A DNA stretch of 64,000 bases. It comes from Arabidopsis thaliana. Its lineage: Eukaryota; Streptophyta; Magnoliopsida; Brassicales; Brassicaceae. Position 1 is the stretch's first letter, and each line of letters opens with the position of its first letter. The notes beneath the pieces were generated by a model. That model ran no database searches, was not told the DNA's origin, and worked only from the letters and a program-made list of their open reading frames with translations. This document shows positions 42,680-54,209 of the stretch, piece after piece. A program made the translations under genes and the position numbers. The DNA is taken from positions 10,602,001-10,666,000 of the forward strand of contig NC_003076.8 of assembly GCF_000001735.4 (NCBI RefSeq), read 5' to 3'.

Positions 42680-44420
42680 TTCTTCTGTGTACGTATATTC
42701 AATTTACAGTGTACGTACACGAAATTATTTATTGAAACGTATATGGTACGATTTCTAATAACTCAAGCTATTTTATTACGTATTCTTATATCTCAATAAT
42801 CTCCATACATACATAATAATTAATTAAAAATAGATGGTGAAGTAATGTTTGTTCCTCATATTGAAAAGTTATGTACGTATATGTGTAATAATGTACGTAC
42901 ATTTTTGTTGGTAAATTAATGTATGTACATGTGTAATAATATACATATATCTTTGTTTGTGAATTAAATTATTAAGAAATATTTATTGATACAATATTAA
43001 ACCAATATTGGCAGTGGCTGAAATATATTCTAAGACGTTCATAGGATGTAATTTTGAAACATTCTGAATTCTTGACGACTTGAGCAGTCAAATGTCATGG
43101 ACAAGTATCATCAACGCATACCATCTCCAATCTTGTAGGACATGACCTAGGTTGCTTGTAGCAAAAAAATTGTTTGATTGTGAGATAAGACATTGTTTGT
43201 TGTATGACTTTTCTGTTGTTAAAAACACTTCCCAATCTATAGTATATGTACATTGGTACAAACCATGTTGACACATACTTCTTGGAGTTACAGCTGGTGT
43301 ACGGTCACCCGAGTGAGAAATATTATCTCCGTCAGGTACACGCTGACTTGTGTACGTACATTCTGCCAATAGACGACTGAATTTCCATGGATGTTGAACA
43401 GTCAATTGTGTGAGAATGACGTTCTCCTCAACATTCCCTATTCCATATTCTTCTACAACTACATCGTTCCACTTGTTGTAATCATAATTTTCGCCACTAC
43501 TTTAACTACCATCAATAGTAGGATCGAGGGTACTTCCCCCCCCCCCCCATAGATCCATCGTTACCCTGATAATCATCATACCCATCACCGTCTTCATTGT
43601 CCCCCTCCTCTTCATCCTCATCTGTTTTATCGTCTTCAACGTCGTCTTCCTCATCTATGGCCTCATTATTTTCATTAACATTTGAAGCACTATCACACAC
43701 ACGGTCACTTTCAGCATCGTCACCATGAGTCCTAGAGACATTATTCCCGAGTGTCTTGACGGTTGTAATGAAAGAGACAAACAAGTTGAGAGAAGGATAC
43801 CGACCACGAATCAAAAAGAACGTATCCAATCCCACTTGACTATCAATGAAGACAAGAGGGCGTTGAGTATCTATCATGACTAACATCTCTCCCGACATCT
43901 AGTAACTAATTATGGGATTGATCTCTGTGGACTTAAAACTGAAAGCCTCGCTTAGTGTACGTACAAATTCCGTGTATGTAATGTTTTCCTTAATACGCAC
44001 ACAGCGACCAAACATGTCTTCCTTTGGTTTAAATTTCCATTCTTCTTCTTTGCATCTCCACTCACCGACCATAGTAAATACGGGAATATCCATTACCCAA
44101 CTGCATCATAAAATCAAGAGAAACCCATTAAATGCAACTAAAAACATGATTATATCTACAAAAACAAATAGAATTTCGATATACACACTTATAAACATAA
44201 ATATTTACACATTTAGCATTTTCAACCAACAAAATTGGAAATAAAAAATTTCTGGGTTTTTCTATAAAAAACAAAGTTGATTTCGAACACAATGAAGATC
44301 ATAGTGTGTTATAACAAAAAAATTCTTTAAAACTTCATTACTTACACGATAATGATTATCTTGGCTCCAAACTTCGTAAATAAACAAGATAAACACTTCT
44401 TGAGCATCAATGTACGTTCG
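42680..44420. repeat. Scattered GTACGTAC words in the MULE remnant
   Basis: TGTACGTA or GTACGTAC occurs near 42689, 42710, 42873, 42893, 43352 and 43953, with variants at 42921, 43245 and 44411, in both coding and flanking sequence. The word is palindromic, and this density is not seen elsewhere in the window. Confidence 0.45.
43088..44098 (-). pseudogene. Mutator-type transposase N-terminal remnant
   Basis: The frame at 44093-43899 starts MDIPVFTMVGEWRCKEEEW, runs through YTEFVRTLSEAF to INPIISY and a stop. It reopens directly as MSGEMLVMIDTQRPLVFID then RYPSLNLFVSF (43898-43512), followed by an Asp/Glu-rich tail (DEEDDVEDDKTDEDEEEGDN). The order 'GEWR..., PI(L)SY, LNLFVSF, acidic linker' is that of the N-terminus of plant MULE (VANDAL/MuDR-like) transposases. 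A further minus frame at 43405-43088 contains SQRVPDGDN and has no clear match. The catalytic domain is missing. A run of nine Cs lies at about 43540. Confidence 0.6.
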
Positions 44421-45590
44421 CAATTAATGTTTTTTCCTGGGTTCATTTTTAACTCAACAATTATTATCAATAATTTTATAATATTATAACATGTAATAAT
44501 GATTTTGCATTAATTATAACAACAGTCACGTCTAAACTTTTTGGGCCATTAAATGTTTATGTCACTTCGTTTTTAATAAAAAAAACCTCCCTTCTAATTG
44601 TACAGCTGCACTCCTCAACGTGAAACAAAAATATCTTCAACTAAACCGGAACAGTGTACCTAACTAAACCTGACTAACTAAACTGTACATTCAACAGTTT
44701 CTTAGCTCTAGCAGCAAGGGCAAAAGGGTCAAATTTCAGCTGAAAAGACAAAACGTGAAAACCACTTTTCACTTTGTCAATCTCTGAAAATAAAACATGG
44801 TCAAAGGGTGTGGTCCGCAAATTACCCTTTATAATACCATGTCAATGTGAACAAAAGAAGAAGAATAATGTGTTGGTCATGAGAAGAAGATATGACAAAT
44901 CTATCTAGTTTTCGAAATAGCGCACTACCAGTTAGACAAAAATGAAGTCTAGTAGAGCAGGCATGAAGCCAACATGTCAAATACATACTTGGGGCCTATG
45001 GTGGTGCGGTCTAAACATTTAACTAGTGTTTGTGACATATTGTTTCAAGGCTTATAGTTTTGCCAAAGGGAAGGAAGTAATAGAATAACTGAAGACTTCT
45101 CTTGGCTTGTGATTGAGTTGTAAAAAGCAGGGGCTGGGCTTGGCCTCCTAGGGGAATCCAGACACTAGAAAAACAATCGTCGATGGAACTCTCAACTAAG
45201 GGAAATCCACACTCAATACTACTTGAAGAATCTAGGACGAAGCAAAGGGACCAAAAGACACATTTTTGAAACCCTCTTTTCTTCACGAGACTTTATCTTA
45301 AATGGACCCGAATATGGTCTTTGGTTTGAGTGCAGCTTCGGGTGGCTATGGTCCGGTCTTCAGCAGTATGGGACCTTGCGAGGACCACTAAGGCTGGTCA
45401 TATGAGTCTTGGACTGAACCGGTTGGACTTTATCAACTATAAAATAAAATTATGTATAACAGCCAGAAAAAAAAAACAATAATATAGCCTACATAACGAT
45501 TTAGAATCCAAATAGGTAACATCAATGATCTACAAAACTTCAGTCCTGGTTAAAGCAAAAGAGTCTAACTCAGAGAAATAACATATTAAG
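44110..45590. other. Intergenic region downstream of AN3/GIF1
   Basis: I see no supportable gene. An open frame at 45286-45023 (minus) has no known family. The part nearest 45600-45830 is probably the AN3 3' UTR on the minus strand; no exact polyadenylation site was fixed. Confidence 0.4.
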
Positions 45591-45830
45591 ATTACGACAC
45601 AACTTGGAGCCAGCAGATTTACATGGTACACTACCACGAAAGAGGTTCACTGTTTTAGGGAACAAACATAGAGAGAATAACAAAACTAAAAAGAAGTAAA
45701 TAAAGAGTTCTTTGCTTCTTCAACAAGCAACTAAAACCAAAACACACTAACTTCAAGACTCCTATTATTACTACTACTTCTTCTGCTGCTGCTGCTGCTT
45801 CATCATTAAGATTCCTTGTGCCACACTCTT

Positions 45831-47620
45831 TCAATTCCCATCATCTGATGATTTCAAGTAAAGGGTTTCTCCACCATCCCCTGAACTTCCTCCTCTGCCT
45901 TCACCGCCACCACCACTTCCCATTTCCGGCTTCCCACGGCCAAAATCATGAAACCCACCAGCCTCTCCCTGAAGGATATGGAGACCACTGCTTCCTCCTC
46001 CTCCGCTGCTCGAGCTCATTCCAAGCTGGCTATGGTGCAATTGCTGATGCTGAAGCGTCGCGTAAGGCTGCTGCTGCTGCTGTTGCTGAGCATACAACAT
46101 TGAAGATCGAGCCGCCATTAGAGACTGCTGAGTCATCTGTTGCTGTTGAGTCGCTTGTTGCTGCTGCAAATAGTGTGACCCTCCTTCTCCCTGAATCATC
46201 CCACCACCAGCAGATCCATACTAATAACCAAACAAAACAAATCACTTTCTCAATTGATCATACAACAAAATTTGGAATACTTCACTGTATAAACAATCAC
46301 CTGGCTATGCACACTTGGTGGCTGAGGCTGAGAATCTGCTATTGCAGCTAGGTACATTAGGTTGCGTTGAAGCCTTGCTTGATTCCTATAACCATTTTAA
46401 TCATCATTTCTTGTTACTCAACAGAACACAAGTGAAATCATAAAGGAGATATGTTGTCTCTTACTCGGCGCATTCGCTAAGCTTTCCAGAGTTTTGAGAC
46501 TCAACAATCTTCAGAATCAACGATTTGTTTTCGTCCAAGTACTACAATCAAACATTTTCATTAATCATTACTAATGCTACAAACAAAAAATTTGCATACT
46601 ATTTTGTTTTTGTTGTAATAAAGACATAGAAAATCTCAAAAGGAGACCCCAGTAACTTAAATTCCGACTTATCTCAAAAGACAATAATGTTGAAATATCA
46701 CAAAAGTGTAACGAAAGATTTTCTTCGAAAAGATTTTGAGGACCACACAAAAAAAAAACTGAGATAAGGACCAGATGTTGTTTCGGACCACAAAGTATAT
46801 CTGGTCATGTAAGCAATAAAAGAAACACTTGGACTGGAAAATACACATAGATCTACTTATAATGATAACAAATCTAAACAGGACCACCCACAATATTCAC
46901 ATAAATGGCTTTGTGGTTTTTGCCATCAATGAAACTTCCAGAACCCGAAAACCAAGACAAGAAGAAAAAACGAGATATGTGAAACAAATCTTCAGTTCCC
47001 AAGATTTGTCTGTTTTGAACACGTTATTTTTCATTACATGTTTCAAGAACTCAAAACACAACTGGACCCTAAACATTCATTTTCATTGAAAGAAAGAATC
47101 TTTCTTAACTTTGTCTGGTTTTAGACATTTAATTAGCATCAAAGTTAACTGATAATACACCAAATCTATAAGGAAAAGAAAAAAAGTTGAAAGAATCATC
47201 TTAGTGACCAAAGCATCTCTACCAACCAAATTTATCAAACATAAACACACATGTATTAAAACTAATTTCTCTATGAAAAAAAAAGACATGGAAACAAGAA
47301 TAACAAGAACTCTTTTACCAAACAAAAAAGAACCAATGAAAAAAAATCATCTATGTTATGAGAACAGAAGAAAAGGGTTTCACATACTTTTTTATATAAT
47401 ATAAAGAAAAAGTTATAAGGTACTTGCAAGAGAGATTTCTTCACTTTCCTTTATGAATTCAAAGAAACATATAATAAAGAAAAAAGAAAGAGATAATATA
47501 ATAGAAGAAGAAGGAGAAGGAGGAGAAGGAGAAGAGAACCTGTTGGATATGATCAGAGGTAACATTGCTGGGGTAGTAACCAGCCATCATGGGCTGCATC
47601 TGCATCAGGTGCTGTTGCAT
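45831..47620 (-). CDS. AN3: ANGUSTIFOLIA3 / GRF-INTERACTING FACTOR 1, four exons
   Basis: Coding exons (minus strand) are 47620-47540, 46541-46465, 46385-46301 and 46220-45831. All introns obey GT-AG, the phases join cleanly, and the product is 210 residues. Exons 1-3 encode the SNH (SSXT-like) domain (MQQHLMQMQPMM, YLDENKSLILKIVESQNSGK, LSECAENQARLQRNLMYLAA). Exon 4 encodes the Gln-rich then Gly-rich tail (SHYLQQQQATQQQQMTQQS, YAQQQQQQQPYATLQ, ending LYLKSSDDGN). The family is a nuclear transcription coactivator whose SNH domain binds the QLQ domain of GROWTH-REGULATING FACTORs; it recruits SWI/SNF remodelling and promotes cell proliferation in leaves. Intron 1 is long (998 bases). The sequence agrees with the A. 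thaliana protein as I remember it. It appears intact and lies between repeat remnants. Confidence 0.97.
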
Positions 47621-48060
47621 TTCTTTTGCTATTTTATATAAAACCTGATAATTCCTTCTTATTTATTTATATATTTTATATATATAAGTTTTTATAGAGA
47701 CAACCCCCACCACAAAACCCAGAGGAAAAAGAGAAGTCTCACCAAGTGAGAGAGAGAGATATTAACTTTTGTATCTGTCTCTCTCTCTTTCCTCTATGCT
47801 TCTGTATATAGAAAACTCTTAACTATTGAAGATGTGTATCTCTGTGTGTGTGTTATCTCGCTTTCTCTCCTCCACAAAAGTTGTTTTGCGTTAAAAGACT
47901 GAGAGAGACAGTGAAGTCTCTTAAATAGAAAGAGAGAGAGAGAAGAGAAGAGAGTGTTTTTCTCTTTTTCTTGGGTTTTGGGGTTTGGTTTTGTTGGTTT
48001 CTTTCTGTCTCATCCTATCTCTGTCTCTGCGAAGAAGAGGAGGTCACGTGACGAGTCATA
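47621..48060 (-). promoter_or_regulatory. AN3/GIF1 5' leader and promoter-proximal region
   Basis: On the minus strand this region upstream of the ATG is rich in CT/GA runs: plus-strand GTGAGAGAGAGAGAT at about 47745, TCTGTCTCTCTCTCTTTCC at about 47776, and AGAAAGAGAGAGAGAGAAG at about 47928. Such runs are common in leaders of developmental genes in this family of plants. A TATA-like TATATAAAATAG lies only about 20 bases from the ATG and is probably not the promoter TATA. No transcription start could be fixed. Confidence 0.5.
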
Positions 48061-51030
48061 CTTTATTATAGAGACGTGAGACCTTTACATATATACTACT
48101 ACTTATCAATATGTACACATTGTTGATTAAATTATTACTTTGAAGTTTGAACCCTTCGTATATAGAGACGTAACTATATACCAAATAATACTGTTTACTC
48201 CTTCGTATGTATATACGGTGTATTTACTTGTATATATATGTAATTATGTATATTAAAATCTCTTACAACTTTTGTATAATATTTTCTACATTTATAGATT
48301 CATTTCGGGATTTTATAATAAAGTAATGCAAAGTAGGATTTATTGTTTTCTAGATTGTTTTGGTAATTTATTGTTTTCTAGTTTTCTAGTTTTCTTTTAC
48401 TATATCAAAGAATATTTTTGTCGTCTTATTTTGTTTTGGTAATTAATATATAAAAAAAAGATGTCTTTAGTTTTTCGAAAAATAAGATTCATGTATTTAC
48501 ATTTTAATATAAAAAAATGTTCTACATAGGAGTTTTTAACCTAGTGGATTGAATTTGTATTTTTTTAATAATTTATTATATTTAGTTTTACACAACATTT
48601 TTTTTACAATGGTTTAATTTTTTATCATGAGAGGTCACATCTAGATGCGATTCTTCACATTTAAAATAAAATGGATTAATGAAAAAATTAGATTAAGAAG
48701 TAGCTATGTGAGATAATTTTCTTTGTAGATGTTTGATTGTGTTGATCAAAAGAGTCTCTTCTCTCTTATACCTTAAAATCATATTTATAGGATTTAATCT
48801 CAACCAAATTACTGAATTATGTTGTGACTTAGTCTTCTTATGCGGATTAGATTTGGCATAACTAGTTCCCTAGAACATGTTATCAAAACAAGTGTGTTTG
48901 GTTTGTTAGCTTAATGATGTTTTTCATTTTGTTTTAAAAGTAGCGCATGACTCGTCTCGTCTCATCACTAACCATCTTTATGTGTTTTGGCAAAATGCCA
49001 AAATGTAAACACATTTCTTACGCTTACCAATAGTTATCTTCTTTTTTTTTTTGGTCTTTTTTTTTTATCGAATCACGTAACACATTATAATTGACTGATA
49101 TCTTAATAGATGAAATTTATCCTCAACAATGATCAATACATGTTTCTTTTTTTTTACATATGTTAATACTAACTCGATCACTTGTCTCGACCAATAAGAC
49201 GAGTTATCGACCATCAAAACACTGCCCTAACTTGGTTTGAATGTTTAATATTGATGATTCTCAACCAAAGGGTCTCTAAAGTTTTTGAAATGCTTTTGTA
49301 AAGAAAATAATAATAATTAGTTTGGAGTTATTTGATAAGTCTCATTAACTTTTTGTTCGAATTCTTGAAGTACGTTTCGATGGTCGGTAATTTAAAAAGA
49401 AAAAGATTCAACAGCTATATTATCTTTGCGTGGTTATACTTAATTCCACGTTAAACCCTCTTGTAGATGTGGTTAAATATTAATTAACACTTTATTCGTT
49501 GGTACCAAAAATGGATCCGAGATATTCCTTCTGCATATATGAACCACGGAGGCTCAACTTTTAATGTTTGTTTGTTTAACTATAGTATTATGTATGAACA
49601 TTAAAGTAATCTGTAAGGATAAATGAATTGTTTTCTTTTCCCGATTAATTATGTCTTATAGACAATAACCAAACCAATAGTGTTTCTATGCCATCTAAAA
49701 GCAAACCAAAAACACTAGGAACAAAACTAAAAATACCATTTCTTCTTTTTTATCAGACCAATATAGTTGTTTGCATACTGTAAATTGAGATTATGAAGTT
49801 AAAGGTAGGATTCTGAAACGCTTACAAATGATCAATTCATTTTGGTTAATACCTAAAAGAAATATTAAATTTTTACGACATTAATTTTATACTACCTTAT
49901 TTTCTATATAACAGCCATAAATTTTATAGTTAATGTGAGGTTGATGTTGAATCCTCTTACATAGAGAAAAGTGTTGCAGCAACTTGTAACTTATTATTGT
50001 ACTATCTTTGACCGATTAATATGAATATTCACCAAGATATTGGAGAACTTATAAATAATGAAACTTGCAGTTTTTGAGCTGAGATATTTTGTGGTTCTGG
50101 GATACATGAAATTACGTACTAAAATTTCTTAGTAACAATAAATGAAATGTTATACGTATAAAGTGGAATCACGTTGAACAAGAATATGTGCGTCGATCTT
50201 TTAAAGACCGCTTCTGTCCAAATAATACTTCTTGTCAGTTATGACATCACATTGAGATTCTAATTACCCCCACGCGCTTAATTTCTTTTTCATCCTATGC
50301 TATCTTTTAATAATACTGATTTGTTTTGTATTTTGTTTTCAGAAAAAGTGTAAGAAACAAAAAAAAAGAAAACTGAAACTGATTTCTTTTTTCACTTTAC
50401 TCGCGAGGAAAAAAATACATAGTTGGAAATAATTAACGTGGTTATACCAAAAATGTGTTGTATCGTATACATTTTACTTGACCAAAATAGATTTTCTTCT
50501 GCTATATAAAGTAGAATAAAGTAAACAGAATCATTATATTATAGACTTATAGTTTAAAGTGAGCAGAGCACGAAAATTAAATGAGAAAGACACATTTTAC
50601 ATGCAAACGAAACGACCATAACAACAAAACTCCGATGTGTCAAACATGTGATGTCCACGTATATTTTATGTCTTTTCTTGCCTAAAATTTGGCAAGTTTT
50701 GTTAATTGTCGGTTTATATAACTAATGTGAAATGCTTAATGGCAAGTGACATTGCTATTGGGTTTCAGTTTCTAATATAAAAAAAACAAGAATAATCCAC
50801 CTATTTTTCCTCTCTCTTTTCATATATCTAAATGTATTTTAGTATGTAGATGCAGTCTCTTTACCAAATGTTAGATTCTACGTCTGACAAGAAATATATG
50901 CAAACATGCTCTATATTGAATACTGTTATCTCAAAATATTATTATTTTCTTTTTTGGTATTCCACCTACCAACAGTGTAATGAAATTTTTAACTATAACA
51001 TATAAAAGAAAATATTATTTCAGTTAACAA
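48061..51030. other. AT-rich intergenic region upstream of AN3
   Basis: No coding sequence, RNA gene or element that I can support. It probably contains distal promoter sequence of AN3 near its left end. The word CTCGACCAATAAGACGAGTTATCGACC near 49185 recalls the Athila motif but stands alone. Confidence 0.4.
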
Positions 51031-51119
51031 ACTTTGTGACTAATGACTATTTGGTGTAGTCCTGCAACTGTTCTTCTCATTTTTGGATACCCAAAAAGCT
51101 TTTGAAGCTTAGGGTGCCT

Positions 51120-51310
51120 GTTTTAGGTACCGAAAATGTCATTTCGTTTCAGGTGCAATTGTGATTTAAGTGTGGAAATAATGCGAATTTGGAGCGATAC
51201 GATCAGTTAATATTGTGAATGAAGATACGATTTGGGTGCGATGCGATTACATCATATTTTTTAAATGGCAAAACGATTTAGATGTGATTTGAGTGTGATT
51301 AGATTTTTTT
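51120..51310. repeat. Cluster of GTGCGATT-like words, possible DNA transposon end
   Basis: Within 190 bases there are about eight variants of a GTG-GATT or GCGATACGATT word (GGTGCAATTGTGATT, GAGCGATACGATC, GGTGCGATGCGATTAC, GATGTGATTTGAGTGTGATT). They follow GGGTGCCTGTTTTAGG. Such subterminal repeat clusters occur in hAT-like and similar DNA transposons. No matching right end was found. A minus-strand frame at 51859-51578 might belong to the same remnant but matches nothing I know. Confidence 0.35.
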
Positions 51311-52686
51311 TTTTTTACCAAATTAGCCTCTACTTATATTATTTTTAGTTTCTTTTAATTAATATAATTTATAATATATGCTTATAGAAATATTTTTTAA
51401 AATAAAACATATATCAACTATATTTATAAATCAACATCTACTCACCAATTTTAACAAACTATAATATAATTTTTTTTTACAAAAAAAAAAGAACACAATA
51501 ATGTTTGCTTCTCCTTATTTCTTTTCTTTTGCTCTTCATGTTTCTCTTCTTCTAGTTTTTTTTTTTCATCCAACTATTTATAAAAACCGAGAAAAACATG
51601 CTCGATCAAACCATATAACTTCGAGATATCCAAAACAATTTGCAATCTCGTTTTGAATACCTAACATGTATGCATCTCCAATAGGATCATATCTATGGTT
51701 TTGAAAAACTGCATTTGGATCCACGTTTTTTGATTCGGTTGTAGGGTCTCGACCACTCCTATTTGTGAGAATCCACGTCCTCTCTCGGATTCGTGGGGTC
51801 CATTCCTCTCCAATGGTAGATCCGTTATGTTTTGGAGGCTTTAAAAAGTTGTTTACCAATCATACAAATTACCACATGATATTTTTCCGTGTTTTGTCTT
51901 CGTTCATACGTTTCTGACAATTACTTTTCAATGACAAAAAAAGTAGGTTCAGATTTTTCTTAGAAAATATCAAAATTGTTAGTCAATTAATTAATATTTA
52001 GAATTATTAGAAATCATTCTAAAGGATGAACCGCTTCAATATTTCTCCGAAAAGCGCCCACATGGGGAAGCTCTACCACCGACTACACCCAATTTGATGT
52101 AGACTTGAATCCATCTTGGCTTATATATCTTGAGCAAGAGGAGCGTGATAAAGATATTAATTCTCGAATAATTGGAGAAAATAGAGAGAATTTAGAGGAA
52201 AAACATGGACATCGATGATTACGATACGTTACTTTACCAAAGAGAGGAGGAAAATTTTTGGTTGAAAACCTGAAAAAGAAAAAAAACAGTTATCTTGTCC
52301 CAACATAAAAGTTTGTAATATAGTTCCATTCTAATTAGTCAAAATAAAGAATAAACATCAAAAAATATATTTTTATTTGTTTCTTATTTTCAAAACATTT
52401 TTAATGGTATAATATTTGTGCAAGTTACGAGACTCTCTCTTATTTCTCTAGTATTTTTTTAAAGAGAGAAATAATCTAATTTTTCTGCCCTCTGGTCAAA
52501 ATATGACAAAATTGTCCGTGTTTCTTTCGCTAGTTCTCATTATGATTCTTATATGATGGTTGGTCGGCTATATGCGCAAAATACTCTGGCTTTAATAGTA
52601 AAGATATATGGTTTGTTTTCCGACAACCTTGCTTTGACGTAAGTCGACTTGCTTCCGGCACCTATCGGTTTTGTCAGCGACGGTTG

Positions 52687-52743
52687 GTCGGCTTCTATCT
52701 AGAGTTTGATCCATTCGGCTTCTATGTAGAGTTTGATCCATTA
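52687..52743. repeat. Tandem duplication, 27-bp unit
   Basis: CGGCTTCTATSTAGAGTTTGATCCATT occurs twice in direct succession with one difference. It lies in a T- and G-rich stretch (52550-52950, with GGTTGGTCGGC twice) that may be the 5' part of a non-coding retroposon; I could not identify it. Confidence 0.7.
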
Positions 52744-53129
52744 GTCTCTATGCTTTTAATTATGAAGATAAAGATTTTTTTCCTCCGTGATACTCTTTTT
52801 GGCCTTTTTGGTTTGATTTGCCGTCTTTTTAGGGTTTGGTTATGGGTGTTGTCGTTTGGGTGTCTCTTGGTAGTTTCCTCCACCAAATATTTCAACCAGA
52901 TTTGATCGAAATATAGTTTGTTTTTGCCTTCTCTTTACATGATTTAAGTCGACAAACCGGCTGTGACTATTTTTGACGAATTATCTCTATTTCTATTGAG
53001 GCTTGGTCATGCCAATTTCAGAAAGCAATATGCATCATTGTTGAAGTCTAACTTTTACCAAGTAAAGACAATAAGTTTAACATATTTTTAAGATTTCATG
53101 ATGATTTCAGGTTTTCAAAGTCTTTGAGA

Positions 53130-53300
53130 AATAATTTTTTTAAAAGGAAATTTACAACAATAACCAACAAAAAAATATAAATTAAGAAACTAACATCAAA
53201 CAAAAACAAGGTTGATATTCTATGTATTTTATGTATTAATGACAATATTGCCTTATGTGAACTACATAGACTTTTTCTCCTATCTCTCCTCTTTGTTTTT
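53130..53300. repeat. Dispersed repeat shared with 6600-6775
   Basis: GGAAATTTACAACAATAACC, then TATAAATTAAGAAACTAACATCAAA, TATTTTATGTATTAATGACAATATTGCCTTATGTGAACTACATAGAC. This is clearly the same repeat as at 6600 in the same orientation, with this copy looking less decayed. Its style fits a terminal region of a Mutator-like element. Sequence to its right (53300-53900) has no convincing coding frame. Confidence 0.5.
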
Positions 53301-54144
53301 TTTCACTTGATTCATTCTTTTTCATCTGCAACAAATGCTAGATTATATAACTTTACCAAAGATCTATTCTTCCTATTAAACCCTTTTTTTTGTTACCCAT
53401 TAAAAATCCTAAATCCATTTGTTGATTGTACCACTGTCATTGATTTGCCATCACTTTACTTCTGATAATTTCGATCAATTCACCAACAATTCGGATCGAC
53501 TTGATCTTTCGCTCGTCCAATCGGTATTATCGTTGTCGTCCACGGCTTCGCTGGCGAAAATAATTGGTTACCCAACTCACTTATTATCTCTTCGCTAAAT
53601 CCGTTTGCATCACCAAAGCCATAAAATTTCCAACGGACAATCGCTCATATCCTTGACATCAATGTTTAGTCTATTACAGATTCCAACTTATTTGATTTGC
53701 CCAGAAAATGTTTCTGTAATTCCATTAAGTTATCCTACAACCAAACAAACCAATTCATTCGATTTCGATTTGTTTGTCTATTTAAACTATTGATTAACAA
53801 ATGGGTAAAAAAAATTTGTGAGAATCTTACCATCGTTAACGTCACCGCTACGGTTTACCTTAGTTATTTGGGTTGCCAATTCACCCTTTCTTTAAATTGT
53901 CTATGATGAAAAAAAAAACAAAAAAAAGTTGTCTATAATGCAGGATTAGTTTAAGGGAGCCCTTAGTTTAACCGGTTTGAGGTTCTATTTAAAAAACAAT
54001 AAATTTGTAAGATATTTTAGTTATAATAAAAAAAAAATATTTCAGTGAAAAAAAAAATCTCTCAGTGCCAAAATGTATTTTCTCGGATACCAACTCATAC
54101 ACTAAATTCACTAAATATATATACCCATACACTAAATTATACAG

Positions 54145-54149
<5 letters not shown>

Positions 54150-54198
<49 letters not shown>
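54150..54198. repeat. (TA)n microsatellite
   Basis: About 24 uninterrupted TA units, the longest such run in the window. Open frames across it are artefacts of the repeat. Confidence 0.95.
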
Positions 54199-54202
<4 letters not shown>

Positions 54203-54209
54203 CGGTGTC

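Noticed and set aside
45023-45286. Small gene encoding an 87-residue protein downstream of AN3
   Set aside because: No family match, no duplicate, no promoter evidence, and one of many open frames of this size expected by chance.
51578-51859. Minus-strand gene of 93 residues (WILTNRSGRD, YDPIGDAYML)
   Set aside because: Non-AT-rich composition made it look real, but I recognise no domain and the flanks look like a decayed transposon.
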